Shown here: piece by piece, positions 43,909-52,908 of the stretch | Numbering within the stretch: position 1 is the stretch's first letter | Layout of the letters: every line of letters starts with the position of its first letter | Assembly (NCBI RefSeq): GCF_002352765.1 | Contig: NZ_KZ293963.1 | Span: 1,820,368-1,884,367, forward strand | Reading direction: 5' to 3' | Source of the DNA: Alteribacter populi | GTDB lineage: Bacteria; Bacillota; Bacilli; Bacillales; Salisediminibacteriaceae | Length of the DNA: 64,000 bases | Notes under the pieces: model-generated | What the model saw: the letters and a program-made list of their open reading frames with translations, nothing else | What the model was told of the DNA's origin: nothing | Databases searched by the model: none | Translations under genes and position numbers: made by a program

Positions 43909-43943
43909 AAACACTTCGGATGTTAGTCATCTGAAGTGTTTTT
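43909..43943 (+). terminator. Terminator after the deacetylase pair
   Basis: AAACACTTC..GATG pairs with CATC..GAAGTGTTT, followed by TT. Confidence 0.65.
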
Positions 43944-43954
43944 AATTGCTTTGT

Positions 43955-44295
43955 TATATAGAGGCTGCTGAATAATTAGCATACGCCTACACGGCAAGGG
44001 GATATGCTCTTTCTCATGGAGAGAATCTGCAAGGAAATAAATCTTCTTTTGCTAAAAGCCTTGCACTTGATTTTGAGATACACATATGGGAGCCAAGGGT
44101 GCTGCTGCAATGGCGGAGACTCCCTCAGGAAAAGCAACAATGGTATTCTTGCGACGAGGAACCGCAGGAGCAGCAGAGTCGCAGTAAGCACGTCTTTCGC
44201 GAATGAGGCTGCTGAAGCGTTGCCTGCGGAAAGCGAAGCCATGGAAGCGCACCCTTTGTATTTGGGTTCTAGAGTTATTCAGCAATCCCTATATA
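43955..44295. repeat. Family B element with terminal inverted repeats (inverted copy)
   Basis: A 341-bp MITE-like element. The ends match over 18 of 21 bp as an inverted repeat: TATATAG..TGCTGAATAA on the left (43955-43975) and its reverse complement on the right (44275-44295). The interior from about 44090 is the reverse complement of the family B unit at 31765-31985. No transposase is present. The 120-residue ORF across it has no ribosome binding site. Confidence 0.65.
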
Positions 44296-44392
44296 ATAAT
44301 GGAGCTGGTTTCAATGTTCTTTTCAAAACTGACGTTACCACTTCCATTTTACCATTATTACCCTAATGTTAGGCATTCTGATATTAATAAGC

Positions 44393-45727
44393 CTATCCCC
44401 CGATGATTAACATCCACAAATAAAGCCCAGTAAGCGTAATAAATAATGTAGGAATCGTTAAAATGATTCCTACTTTAAAGTAATAACCCCACGTAATTTT
44501 TACACCTTTTAACGATAATACATGCAGCCATAGTAGCGTTGCTAATGACCCAATCGGAGTGATTTTAGGACCTAAATCCGAACCGATGACATTTGCATAG
44601 ATCAGTGTATCTTGCAACGTCCCACTAACACTTGCATCTTGAATCGCTAGAGCGTTAATCATTACTGTTGGCATATTGTTCATAATCGATGACAAAATAG
44701 CTGCGATAAAGCCCATGGAAATTGTAGCTACAAACATCCCTTCTCCAGCTACATGTTCAAGGACTCCCGCAAGAACCTCAGTTAATCCGACATTCCGCAA
44801 GCCATAGACAACGACATACATTCCAATTGAAAACACAACAATCGCCCAAGGAGCTCCTTTCATTACCGTGCCCGTATTCACAGCAGGACTGCGCCGCGCC
44901 ATGAATAGATAGAAGATCGCGATGATCCCGGCGACAAAGGAAACGGGAAATGTCATCTCCTCTCCAGAAAAGGGGACGGTGATGTGAATAAATTCACTCA
45001 CAAAATAGCCAACGAGCAACAAACCGAGTACGTACCAAGATAGACGAAACATTTTGGGGTCCTTGATCGCTTCTTTCGGCTCTTTTAACATCGACAAGTC
45101 ATAGGTTTTCGGAATACTCTTTCTGAAGTACAAAAACAACACGAGGATACTCGCACCTAGAGCGAAAAAGTTCGGGACGATCATATGCATCGCGTATTCA
45201 ATAAATCCGATGCCAAAAAAGTCTGCCGATACTATATTCACAAGGTTGCTGACGATGAGCGGAAGTGAAGTTGTATCCGCAATGAAACCACTTGCCATAA
45301 TAAACGGAAGGATCATCGCTTCCTTAAATCGAAGTGCCCGCACCATAGCTAACACAATAGGTGTTAAAATAAGTGCCGCACCGTCATTGGCGAAAAAAGC
45401 AGCGACGATCGCTCCTAGTATCGACACGTATATGAACATCTTGATCCCATTTCCTTTAGCGACTCTCGCCATATGCAAGGCGGACCATTCAAAAAATCCG
45501 ATTTCATCTAAAATAAGAGAAATAATAATAATAGCGATAAACGTTAACGTTGCATTCCAAACAATCCCCGTCACTTCAATAACGTCACTAAAACTAACAA
45601 CACCTACAACTAAAGCAAGTACAGCCCCAATAGAAGCTGACCACCCAATCGATAGCCCTCTCGGCTGCCAAATCACAAGTGTAAGTGTTATTAAAAAAAT
45701 AAGGCTAGCAATTAAAACGGATGACAT
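44393..45727 (-). CDS. arsB: ArsB-type arsenite/anion permease
   Basis: A 444-residue membrane protein with about 12 helices of the ArsB/NhaD ion-transporter superfamily. ANDGAALILTPIVLAM (about 112-127), ASGFIADTTSLPLIVSNLVNI and the C-terminal NNMPTVMINALAI plus ANVIGSDLGPKITPIGSLATLLW are classic ArsB blocks. It would export arsenite or antimonite. There is no arsR, arsC or acr3 beside it, which is unusual. GTAGGGGGATTG precedes the ATG. A possible operator lies at 45761-45784. Confidence 0.85.
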   Translation of the reverse strand: MSSVLIASLIFLITLTLVIWQPRGLSIGWSASIGAVLALVVGVVSFSDVIEVTGIVWNATLTFIAIIIISLILDEIGFFEWSALHMARVAKGNGIKMFIYVSILGAIVAAFFANDGAALILTPIVLAMVRALRFKEAMILPFIMASGFIADTTSLPLIVSNLVNIVSADFFGIGFIEYAMHMIVPNFFALGASILVLFLYFRKSIPKTYDLSMLKEPKEAIKDPKMFRLSWYVLGLLLVGYFVSEFIHITVPFSGEEMTFPVSFVAGIIAIFYLFMARRSPAVNTGTVMKGAPWAIVVFSIGMYVVVYGLRNVGLTEVLAGVLEHVAGEGMFVATISMGFIAAILSSIMNNMPTVMINALAIQDASVSGTLQDTLIYANVIGSDLGPKITPIGSLATLLWLHVLSLKGVKITWGYYFKVGIILTIPTLFITLTGLYLWMLIIGG

Positions 45728-45760
45728 AACAATCCCCCTACTAAATTTATTATTCGCCCC

Positions 45761-45784
45761 TTATATAAGTATCTACCTATATAA
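45761..45784. promoter_or_regulatory. Candidate operator upstream of arsB
   Basis: TTATATA-N10-TATATAA, a perfect 7-bp inverted repeat, just upstream of arsB. On the - strand it overlaps a possible -10 GATACT, with TTGTTA 16 bp upstream. It could be bound by an ArsR-type repressor encoded elsewhere, but A+T-rich palindromes arise easily by chance. Confidence 0.3.
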
Positions 45785-45832
45785 TAAAATAACAATATAT
45801 CCACCGATTACGCAACCTTTAAAATTTCAAAT

Positions 45833-45857
45833 AGTTCGGGGACTGTCCCCGTACAAT
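45833..45857. repeat. Family F palindrome (copy 4)
   Basis: GTTCGGGGACTGTCCCCGTAC: the GGGGACTGTCCCC core with shorter arms. Confidence 0.6.
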
Positions 45858-45871
45858 TTGTTCGTCACACA

Positions 45872-45900
45872 AAAAGAACCGGCAATTTTGCCGGTTCCTG
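45872..45900 (-). terminator. Terminator of the chemoreceptor gene
   Basis: A perfect ten-pair stem, GAACCGGCAA/TTGCCGGTTC, with TTTTTG on the - strand. Confidence 0.75.
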
Positions 45901-45934
45901 TCTTACTTTATGATTACCTTCATGGTAGATTAAC

Positions 45935-47809
45935 TTACATATACCTTCTATTATATTCTTCGTCTGATTCTTGATCGTTTCTTTCCTTTTCAGTAGGTCC
46001 TTCCCTCGTTTCCTCTTCAAGGAGGTCATCATTTTCAAAAATTACTTCTTCCTCTACTCTAAGGCTAGGGTCAGATTCAAAGATTCCTTCTGTCTCTTCA
46101 TTTGATTGGTAAGATTCGCTCAACTGATTGTTTCTAAACTGAAAAATGAGCTGTTGCATTTCTCCTGCCATTGTAGAAAGCTGCTCTGAAGAGGCTGTAA
46201 TTTCTTCCATGGAGGCTGTTTGCTCTTCGGCAGCAGACGCAACATTTTGAGAATAACCAGCTGATTCTTTTGAAATCGAGGCTGTTTGCTCAGCTGCAAG
46301 CACCATTTGACCCGTCCCTAATGAAATCCTCTCAACCGCTCGATTCATCAATTCCATTTTTGACGACACTGATTCAATTGACACCCTTAGTTCACTAAAA
46401 GCTTCACCTGCTTGTTTAACAGAGGCTTGTCCTCCAGAAACTGCATTAAAACCGTCTGTCATAGAAATGGCAGATGCTTCAATATCGGATTGAATATCAT
46501 TGACTAGCCCTTGAATTTCATCCGAAGAATTCGTCGTTTGCTCTGCAAGCTTCCTTACTTCATCTGCGACAACGGCAAATCCACGTCCATGTTCACCTGC
46601 TCTTGCTGCCTCAATTGCTGCATTTAATGCTAATAAGTTGGTTTGTTCTGCCACACTTGAAATCATATCGACGATTGTGCCAATTTTCGCTGACTTTGTA
46701 GCAAGTTGTTGGATCGAAAGGGACGTACGGTCTGTTATATCATGAATTTGTCCCATAAGCTGAATACTTTCTTCTATGACGACGCGTCCTTCTTCAGCTT
46801 TCTTAACAGACGCAACAGAGGCATCATTGACTTCTTTCACATTTCCTGTTATTTCTTCAATACTGTCTGTCACTTCTGAAGTCATTTCCTCACTTTTTAA
46901 CGAAGCTTCAACTTGAGACTCAGTACCAGATGCAACTTCTTGAATCGATTCTGTAATTTGTTCAGCCGCACGACTTGTTTCTGTAGCGCTTGCAGAAAGC
47001 TCCTCAGACGATGCAGCGACGTGATCTGACATGCTGCCTACTTGACCAATAAACGTTTTTAGTTTTTCAATCATTTTATCGATCGCGCCACTTAACTGGC
47101 CAAGTTCATCTTTTGATTTTACATTCAAAGGTTCAATATCTACATTCCCATTCGAAATTTCATTTGCAGCATTCACAACTCTATTTAAAGATCGAGTAAT
47201 CAATTGACTTGTGAAAGTGAACATAACAAACCCAATTAATAAAGCTGCTACTACAGATACCGCAAAAATAATTCTAGTATTTTCCAAAGCTGAAAACACT
47301 TCATTTGAAGCACTGCTGACATCATTTGTCACCATTTCAGAGAGGATGAGGAGATCTTCAACAATTCCTTCCCTTAAATTAGTTAAACGAACAATATCTC
47401 CATTAGAACCGCCTGCTGAGGATTCAAGCATAGCATCTGCAACATCAACAAAACTTTCATGTTGATTTAAAATATGTTCAAAAATTTGTTCTTGTTCCGT
47501 AGAGTGAAATGACCCTCTTAGTTTTTCCACATGAGAATCAAACGTTTCTGTTTGTGTTTCGTAATAATTTTCATTTAACGACCCCGTACGGACCGAGTCC
47601 GATAAAGCAATATATTGAGACCTAACTACTGAGCTTAAGTCTACTATTAAATACGATTGCTCATTCGCATGTTCCAACCTTTCCGTTTGTGATTCAATGT
47701 TGTACATTAGTGTAAAGCTATAAGCAAAAACACCTAAAAATAAAGTCATAATAAACGAAAATACACCAAGTATTTTCGTTCTAATCGTCCAATTCCGCCA
47801 AACCCGCAC
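45935..47809 (-). CDS. Methyl-accepting chemotaxis protein
   Basis: A 624-residue chemoreceptor. A first membrane helix (about 9-30, ILGVFSFIMTLFLGVFAYSF) is followed by a helical ligand-binding domain of about 150 residues and a second helix (RIIFAVSVVAALLIGFVMFTF, near 180-200). A HAMP domain and the long coiled-coil signalling domain follow, with the conserved tip QTNLLALNAAIEAARAGEHG. The end is very acidic (EVIFENDDLLEEETREGP). I chose GTG 47809 after AAGGGG; TTG 47833 is further upstream without a site. Its ligand is unknown. Confidence 0.85.
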   Translation of the reverse strand: MRVWRNWTIRTKILGVFSFIMTLFLGVFAYSFTLMYNIESQTERLEHANEQSYLIVDLSSVVRSQYIALSDSVRTGSLNENYYETQTETFDSHVEKLRGSFHSTEQEQIFEHILNQHESFVDVADAMLESSAGGSNGDIVRLTNLREGIVEDLLILSEMVTNDVSSASNEVFSALENTRIIFAVSVVAALLIGFVMFTFTSQLITRSLNRVVNAANEISNGNVDIEPLNVKSKDELGQLSGAIDKMIEKLKTFIGQVGSMSDHVAASSEELSASATETSRAAEQITESIQEVASGTESQVEASLKSEEMTSEVTDSIEEITGNVKEVNDASVASVKKAEEGRVVIEESIQLMGQIHDITDRTSLSIQQLATKSAKIGTIVDMISSVAEQTNLLALNAAIEAARAGEHGRGFAVVADEVRKLAEQTTNSSDEIQGLVNDIQSDIEASAISMTDGFNAVSGGQASVKQAGEAFSELRVSIESVSSKMELMNRAVERISLGTGQMVLAAEQTASISKESAGYSQNVASAAEEQTASMEEITASSEQLSTMAGEMQQLIFQFRNNQLSESYQSNEETEGIFESDPSLRVEEEVIFENDDLLEEETREGPTEKERNDQESDEEYNRRYM

Positions 47810-48169
47810 GCCTTCATCCCCTTTTCCAATCAACGTATATCTACATCATAACCCTACCTATCACATCAGTATCATACCAAAGACTCACTTCATTCGTGAT
47901 AAAATTTCAAATATTGATAAAAATTCGTTTTTTTACCTAGATGAAACGAGAAAAAAGCCCTATTCATATATTTAAGAATAGAGCAGAAGGTCGATTGCAG
48001 GTAAAACGGGAACCTTCATTGTGCTTTTCATTATCAGAATAAACTCCCGTCACAAAGGAAAATCATGTACACTATTTTACTCTTACTTAAAATAAATTAT
48101 AATAGAAAGAACTGTTCTTTTGAATATTCTATTTTACATATGAATTCCGATACTATCCGAGGTGAAATC
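47810..48169. other. Intergenic region with no recognised gene
   Basis: About 360 bp between divergent genes. It holds their promoters, which I could not place with confidence, and one weak CTATTC/GAATAG stem near 47962-47984. No repeat family was recognised. Confidence 0.35.
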
Positions 48170-48928
48170 ATGTCAACAAAGAAAAAAGTATATTTTTTAA
48201 TTGGAGCGATTATTCTATTAGCATTAACGATTTTAATGTCCTATTACTATTCAATTGATCAATATGGACAACCTATGCCTGCCGACTTAACGACATCACC
48301 TGAAAACGATGAAGAAAATTCGACCACAGATTCTGGATCCGTAGAAATTGACTCGACAGATTCCGGTGAGAACGGTGATACTCCTGGGATAGACGAAGAG
48401 GAAATTACTTCTGATCGCGAAGATTTTCAAGATGCACTCGAGTATGCTTATAATAAAACTGGTATTCTGTCCACCAACGGCAGTACTCCTAATGAAGAAA
48501 ATTTTTATTACCAGTTTTGGTTAAGCCATGAATTCTACCACCACCTAACTGATTCCCCTATGGAAGAGGAAGAAAGAAAGGAAGATGCCCGTTTTCAGGC
48601 CCAGGAGCTTCTCGTATGGAAAAAAATAGCCGAAAGAGAATATGACTGGAATTACTCAGAAGACCGTTTTCAATCCTTTATTGAAGGAGAAGAAATGAGC
48701 GAAGAAGACGACGCTCCAAACGACTTTTTAGTCAATGACATTCAAAATGAAGATGATGATCTGTTTTTGCGTCATTTAGAATCGAAATATTTGAAGCTGT
48801 TTATCTGGCATGAAATTCAAAGTGAACTCCAAGAACAGTCTCCACCAGAAGATGGTGAAGATGAAGAGATGCACGAATACCGCCTCTTTCAGCAATTCGC
48901 AGAAAAAGTAATGGATGAAATGAATTAA
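48170..48928 (+). CDS. Membrane-anchored acidic protein of unknown function
   Basis: A 252-residue protein with a short charged start (MSTKKK), one membrane helix (VYFLIGAIILLALTILMSYYY) and a large external part. The first 60 external residues are Asp/Glu/Ser/Thr-rich and probably disordered (NDEENSTTDSGSVEIDSTDSG). The rest is a predicted helical domain rich in aromatic and acidic residues (YYQFWLSHEFYHHL, HLESKYLKLFIWHEIQSEL). I do not recognise the fold. The start ATG has GAGGTGAAATC upstream. A strong terminator follows. Confidence 0.6.
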   Translation: MSTKKKVYFLIGAIILLALTILMSYYYSIDQYGQPMPADLTTSPENDEENSTTDSGSVEIDSTDSGENGDTPGIDEEEITSDREDFQDALEYAYNKTGILSTNGSTPNEENFYYQFWLSHEFYHHLTDSPMEEEERKEDARFQAQELLVWKKIAEREYDWNYSEDRFQSFIEGEEMSEEDDAPNDFLVNDIQNEDDDLFLRHLESKYLKLFIWHEIQSELQEQSPPEDGEDEEMHEYRLFQQFAEKVMDEMN

Positions 48929-48972
48929 AAGAAGCTGACTGAAATGGTGATTCATTTCAGTCAGCTTTTTCA
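48929..48972 (+). terminator. Terminator after the acidic protein gene
   Basis: A perfect 15-pair stem, AAGCTGACTGAAATG/CATTTCAGTCAGCTT, with a T-run. Confidence 0.9.
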
Positions 48973-48977
48973 TAGGC

Positions 48978-49075
48978 TGTTTTCGTAATGTTTGTTGCTT
49001 TTTGAGCGTTTTTTCGGGCTTAAATGATGTTACGGGCAAATCAATTTGTCCCCTATGACCAATTGATTTGAAAAA
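48978..49075. repeat. Family C repeat (copy 2, inverted)
   Basis: It contains TTGTTGCTTTTTGAGCG, TTTTTTCGGGCTTAAAT and GTTACGGGCAAATCAATTTGTCCC, the reverse complement of the blocks at 28112-28195, 20 kb away. Confidence 0.55.
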
Positions 49076-49161
49076 CCGTACATCATGCGTGAAGAAGCAA
49101 GGATTCGCTTGCCTAACGCTCATTAGGAAGATTCACGCTAATTTATAAGCGCAAAACCACA

Positions 49162-49815
49162 TCACCTCTTTCTAGGTAAAAAGTCATTGAATTCTACATG
49201 AAATGATTGCCGCTCATCTGCGTTTGCCCGGTCTGTAACGTGTAACAATCCAGTATGATCAATGTCGATTTGCTCAATATTAAAATAAACCCTCGTAAGG
49301 GCTCCTTTAGCGTTATGTTCAATAAGCTCTGGTTCAATTAACTCATGGTCCTGTTCGAACGTAATATTATATATGTATCCGAATTGTTTTTCGAATCGCA
49401 CCTCAAAAATAAGAAACTGATCAGTTAAAGATTGTGTCGCTTCTAAAGCCTTAATATTTCTTGAAAATTGATCATTCGTTCGTTTTGCTTTTCTCATTAC
49501 CTCAAGTTCGGGTACAACAATATATGCATATTCCACATGGTCATGCGATTTAAGTGAGTCATCCTCCATTTCACGGTCCAACAAAAAAGCATCAATAATC
49601 GATAAGGAAGAGATTCCTTCTTGAATAGCAGATTTAACTTGATCTGAATTTAGATAGTAAAGGAAAGAGGTGTCATCAAAAGAAGAAGTATAATTCTCCT
49701 CGTTTCCCTCTGGTAACCCTCCTGTTTCACCAAAAAAATCAGGAAAAAAAGCAAGGATGAGAAGAACCGAAATACATAGCATCAAGAATGTGCTGGCCAT
49801 CATCTTTTTTACCAT
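49162..49815 (-). CDS. Membrane-anchored protein of unknown function
   Basis: A 217-residue protein. MVKKMMASTFLMLCISVLLILAFF is a signal anchor, and the Cys could be a lipobox only loosely. The external part has an acidic linker (GLPEGNEENYTSSFDD) and a mixed alpha/beta domain (SLSIIDAFLLDREMEDDSL, EYAYIVVPELEVMRKAKR, LTRVYFNIEQIDIDHTG). I do not recognise the family. The start is ATG 49815, about six bases after GGAGGAG; the longer frame to 49836 lacks support. It follows hom on the same strand, about 90 bp on, so read-through is possible. Confidence 0.55.
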   Translation of the reverse strand: MVKKMMASTFLMLCISVLLILAFFPDFFGETGGLPEGNEENYTSSFDDTSFLYYLNSDQVKSAIQEGISSLSIIDAFLLDREMEDDSLKSHDHVEYAYIVVPELEVMRKAKRTNDQFSRNIKALEATQSLTDQFLIFEVRFEKQFGYIYNITFEQDHELIEPELIEHNAKGALTRVYFNIEQIDIDHTGLLHVTDRANADERQSFHVEFNDFLPRKR

Positions 49816-49905
49816 TTTCCACTCCTCCTCTTGCAACTCTACGTATCACGTATCATTCTATTATATGATGTTCGCTAAGAGGAGGAAAGTGTCTTTTTAT
49901 GTCGA

Positions 49906-51195
49906 TTACATGGAAGCAGCAGGAACACCATCTTTTATCGGATATTGAAGAATTTCTTCTTCATTGGCCAGAATGGGATAGGTTTGAACATTCGCCGAAT
50001 AAGAACGCATGAACTCATCGAGCTGTCCATCATCTGCCGAGACGATACATCCTTTACTTTGAAGACCAGTCTCTTGCACAGAGACTACAATACGAATGCC
50101 ACATACGGAAAGATGTCTGGTTAGCCCATCACTTCCTGATAAGAACCAATATTGTGCGTTGTTTTTTACAATACTTCCCTCATCAATTTTTTCCGAGCTT
50201 GTATTAGCTACATCTTGGGCCTTTTTCTCGTTTTTGTTTTGAAGAAAATTCACAACATCCTCGATGACTGCACTGGAAGTCGGATACTTCCCGGCACCAG
50301 GCCCTTGGAGGAGTATATCACCAACAATACTTCCTTCGATGTGCACCCCATTATTTACACCATCTACCGAATAGAGAGGATGTTTTTCAAAAACGAAGCA
50401 GGGGCGTACAGCTGCACGGATATGTTCCCCAACCTTTTCTAATGATGCGACATGCTTAATTTTCCCCCCTACCTTTTCTGCTAGGTTTAAATCGTCTATT
50501 CTGATATTTCGAACGCCTACAGGTTTGGTTTTATTCCAGATGGGGGCTTTTCCATAAATCCAATGACTAAGAATTGTCGTTTTATAATAGGCGTCCCAGC
50601 CATCCACATCTTTATCAGGAACGGCTTCAGCATACCCTTTTTCTTGTGCTTCTTTTAAAGCCTCATTAAATGAAGCTCCTTCTCCTTTCATTTTCGTTAA
50701 CACATAATTTGAGGTCCCGTTTAAAATTCCATTTACTTTTTGAATAGAATTTGTCTTTAACGTGTGACGAAGCGTGTTAAGGAGTGGAATTCCTCCCGCA
50801 ACGGCCGCTTCAAACAATAATTGGCAGTTATTTTCGTCTGCAAGCTTGTAAAGCTCCTCTCCGTGTTTGGCGACGAGTTCTTTATTGGCTGTAACAACCG
50901 ACGTACCCCTCTTTAAAAATGCCGTTACATAAGGGTAGCCTGTATTCGCATCAGGCGTCGCTTCTACGACCAAGTCGAAACGTTGACGGAATACTTCTTC
51001 AGATTGCATGGTTACTTTCGTATTTCCAGCCACTTCTCGTTTCTTTGTTCCATCTTTTACAAGGACAACAGGAACCTCAAGCTGTCTTCCTAGAAGATGA
51101 ACCAATTTTTCCTGTTTTGTTACGATCGTTTGATAAACACCTTCTCCTACTGTTCCAAATCCGATAATCGCTAATTTGACTGCCTTACCACTCAT
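49906..51195 (-). CDS. hom: Homoserine dehydrogenase
   Basis: A 429-residue NAD(P)-dependent enzyme making homoserine from aspartate semialdehyde. The Rossmann motif is LAIIGFGTVGEGVYQTI (8-24). VVTANKELVAKHG (near 100-112), AAVAGGIPLLNTLR, NGILNGTSNYVLTKM (near 152-166) and EAVPDKDVDGWDAYYKTTILS are family signatures. The C-terminal region after about 320 is a partial, ACT-like or divergent regulatory tail (LSVCGIRIVVSVQETG). It overlaps acs by four bases (ATGA), so translation is coupled. As last gene of the methionine block it would supply homoserine to MetX. Confidence 0.88.
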   Translation of the reverse strand: MSGKAVKLAIIGFGTVGEGVYQTIVTKQEKLVHLLGRQLEVPVVLVKDGTKKREVAGNTKVTMQSEEVFRQRFDLVVEATPDANTGYPYVTAFLKRGTSVVTANKELVAKHGEELYKLADENNCQLLFEAAVAGGIPLLNTLRHTLKTNSIQKVNGILNGTSNYVLTKMKGEGASFNEALKEAQEKGYAEAVPDKDVDGWDAYYKTTILSHWIYGKAPIWNKTKPVGVRNIRIDDLNLAEKVGGKIKHVASLEKVGEHIRAAVRPCFVFEKHPLYSVDGVNNGVHIEGSIVGDILLQGPGAGKYPTSSAVIEDVVNFLQNKNEKKAQDVANTSSEKIDEGSIVKNNAQYWFLSGSDGLTRHLSVCGIRIVVSVQETGLQSKGCIVSADDGQLDEFMRSYSANVQTYPILANEEEILQYPIKDGVPAASM

Positions 51196-52904
51196 CTGTT
51201 CGTTTCCTCCCTTAGTCGTTCAAGTTGTTTTAGCTCCTTTTCTTTTAATTCTCGTCGCAGAATTTTGCCGCTAATTCTCGTTTTCGGAAGTTCAGAGACG
51301 ACTTCAATTTCACGAGGTGATGCGTGGGCAGATAACTGCCGTTTCACAAAAAAGCGGATGCTTTCAACTAGATGCTCAGAAAACTCAAATCCTTCTCGTA
51401 ATGTAATGAACGCTTTAATAATTTCACCACGAACCGGATCAGGTTTTCCGATCACACCCGCTTCTGCTACAGCAGGGTGCTCGATCAACTTGCTTTCTAC
51501 TTCAAAAGGTCCTACTCTTTCGCCTGCTGTGTTAATAAGATCATCACTTCTTCCATGAAAGAACACATAACCTTCGTCATCCTGGTAAGCCGTATCACCA
51601 GATACATACCATCCGTTCGCAGTAAAATAAGACTCATATTTCTCTTTGTTTTTCCAAATCTCTTTCATAAGTCCTGGCCATGGTGCCTTTACAGCTAACT
51701 GGCCAACTTGACCTGAGGAAAGAGGCTCACTTTTCTCATCTAAAATAGCCACCTCAATCCCTGGCAGTGCCCGCCCCATGGATCCCGGTTTAATCGGGGC
51801 AGACGGGATATTTACTATAAGGTGGCCCCCTGTTTCAGTCATCCACCACGTATCATGAATCCTGACGTTTAATTCAGAAAACGCCCAATGAATCACTTCT
51901 GGATTTAACGGTTCTCCGACACTTAATACGTGACGTAACGTTTGAAGATCAAACTTTTCATGAAGGTTTCCTTCACTCATTAACATCCGAAACGCGGTAG
52001 GAGCACTATACCAGACAGTCACCCCAAAACGTTCAATCAATTTATACCACTCGGTTGCACTAAAACGTCCACCGTGAATCACCACTGTCGCCCGGTTTAA
52101 CCAAGGGGCGAAGACACCATATACACTTCCTGTCACCCAGCCGGGATGAGACGTGCACCAATAGACATCATCTTCATGTATATCCAGCACCCATTTTCCA
52201 GTAATGAATTGATGAGAAATCGCTCTTTGTGCATGAAGTACACCTTTTGGTTTTCCAGTAGAACCGGATGTATAATGAATAAGCATGCCATCCTCTTCAT
52301 CGAGCCAGACAACAGGTGAATCACCTTCTCCTTGATGATCAGCTGCTTCCTGTAATTCATCAATCGTCCACTGCTTTCGTAAAGAAGGAATGTCGTTAAC
52401 AGGTACTCTATTTGCCAGCTCATCATCTGTAATTAAATATTGCGCTTCACAATCGACCATTCTTTCTTTGACCGCGTCTTCCATAAATGCTTCAAATAAA
52501 GGTCCTGCAATTGCACCTGCTTTTATTACAGCTAAAATAGCAAAATAACAATCCGGTGATTTCGGTAAAAAGATAAACACCCGACTTCCTTTTCGAACAC
52601 CGTTACAACTTAACACACGAGCGTATCGGTCTGTTATGTCCTTTACTTCGGAAAATGTATATGTTTGTTCATAATCTCCGTCTGTAAACAATAATGCCGT
52701 TTTCTGACCATAACCTTCATCTACGTGACGATCAATACATTCATAAGCAGCATTCCAACGTCCAGATGGAGCCATCGATAACCCTTGAAGGGCTTCAGGC
52801 CAGCCAAAATGTTCGGCAACTTTGTCATAATCTTGTAAGTGGTGTGTGCGGGATCGCCCCGGTTCAATAATAGATTTTTCTGTTTTTACTATCGTCTCAC
52901 CCAT
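51192..52904 (-). CDS. Acetyl-CoA synthetase-like acyl-CoA ligase
   Basis: A 570-residue ANL-family enzyme that activates a short acid to acyl-CoA. The AMP-binding P-loop is HYTSGSTGKPKGVLH (about 210-224). Acetyl-CoA-synthetase-type features follow: SHPGWVTGSVYGVFAPWL, DTWWMTETGGH, and the hinge NGWYVSGDTAYQDDEGYVFFHGRSDDLINTAGERVGPFEVES. The catalytic Lys is in KTRISGKILRRELKE near the end. It is embedded between ssuB and hom on the S-box-controlled strand, overlapping hom. That context suggests recycling of the acetate released by MetY; this is inference. Confidence 0.82.
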   Translation of the reverse strand: MGETIVKTEKSIIEPGRSRTHHLQDYDKVAEHFGWPEALQGLSMAPSGRWNAAYECIDRHVDEGYGQKTALLFTDGDYEQTYTFSEVKDITDRYARVLSCNGVRKGSRVFIFLPKSPDCYFAILAVIKAGAIAGPLFEAFMEDAVKERMVDCEAQYLITDDELANRVPVNDIPSLRKQWTIDELQEAADHQGEGDSPVVWLDEEDGMLIHYTSGSTGKPKGVLHAQRAISHQFITGKWVLDIHEDDVYWCTSHPGWVTGSVYGVFAPWLNRATVVIHGGRFSATEWYKLIERFGVTVWYSAPTAFRMLMSEGNLHEKFDLQTLRHVLSVGEPLNPEVIHWAFSELNVRIHDTWWMTETGGHLIVNIPSAPIKPGSMGRALPGIEVAILDEKSEPLSSGQVGQLAVKAPWPGLMKEIWKNKEKYESYFTANGWYVSGDTAYQDDEGYVFFHGRSDDLINTAGERVGPFEVESKLIEHPAVAEAGVIGKPDPVRGEIIKAFITLREGFEFSEHLVESIRFFVKRQLSAHASPREIEVVSELPKTRISGKILRRELKEKELKQLERLREETNR

Positions 52905-52908
52905 GCGG

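Noticed and set aside
44004..44366. 120-residue ORF upstream of arsB
   Set aside because: It covers the MITE-like family B copy and its inverted end; no ribosome binding site and no recognisable domain.
45210..45974. 254-residue + strand ORF
   Set aside because: It is antisense to arsB and runs across its promoter, a palindrome and a terminator.
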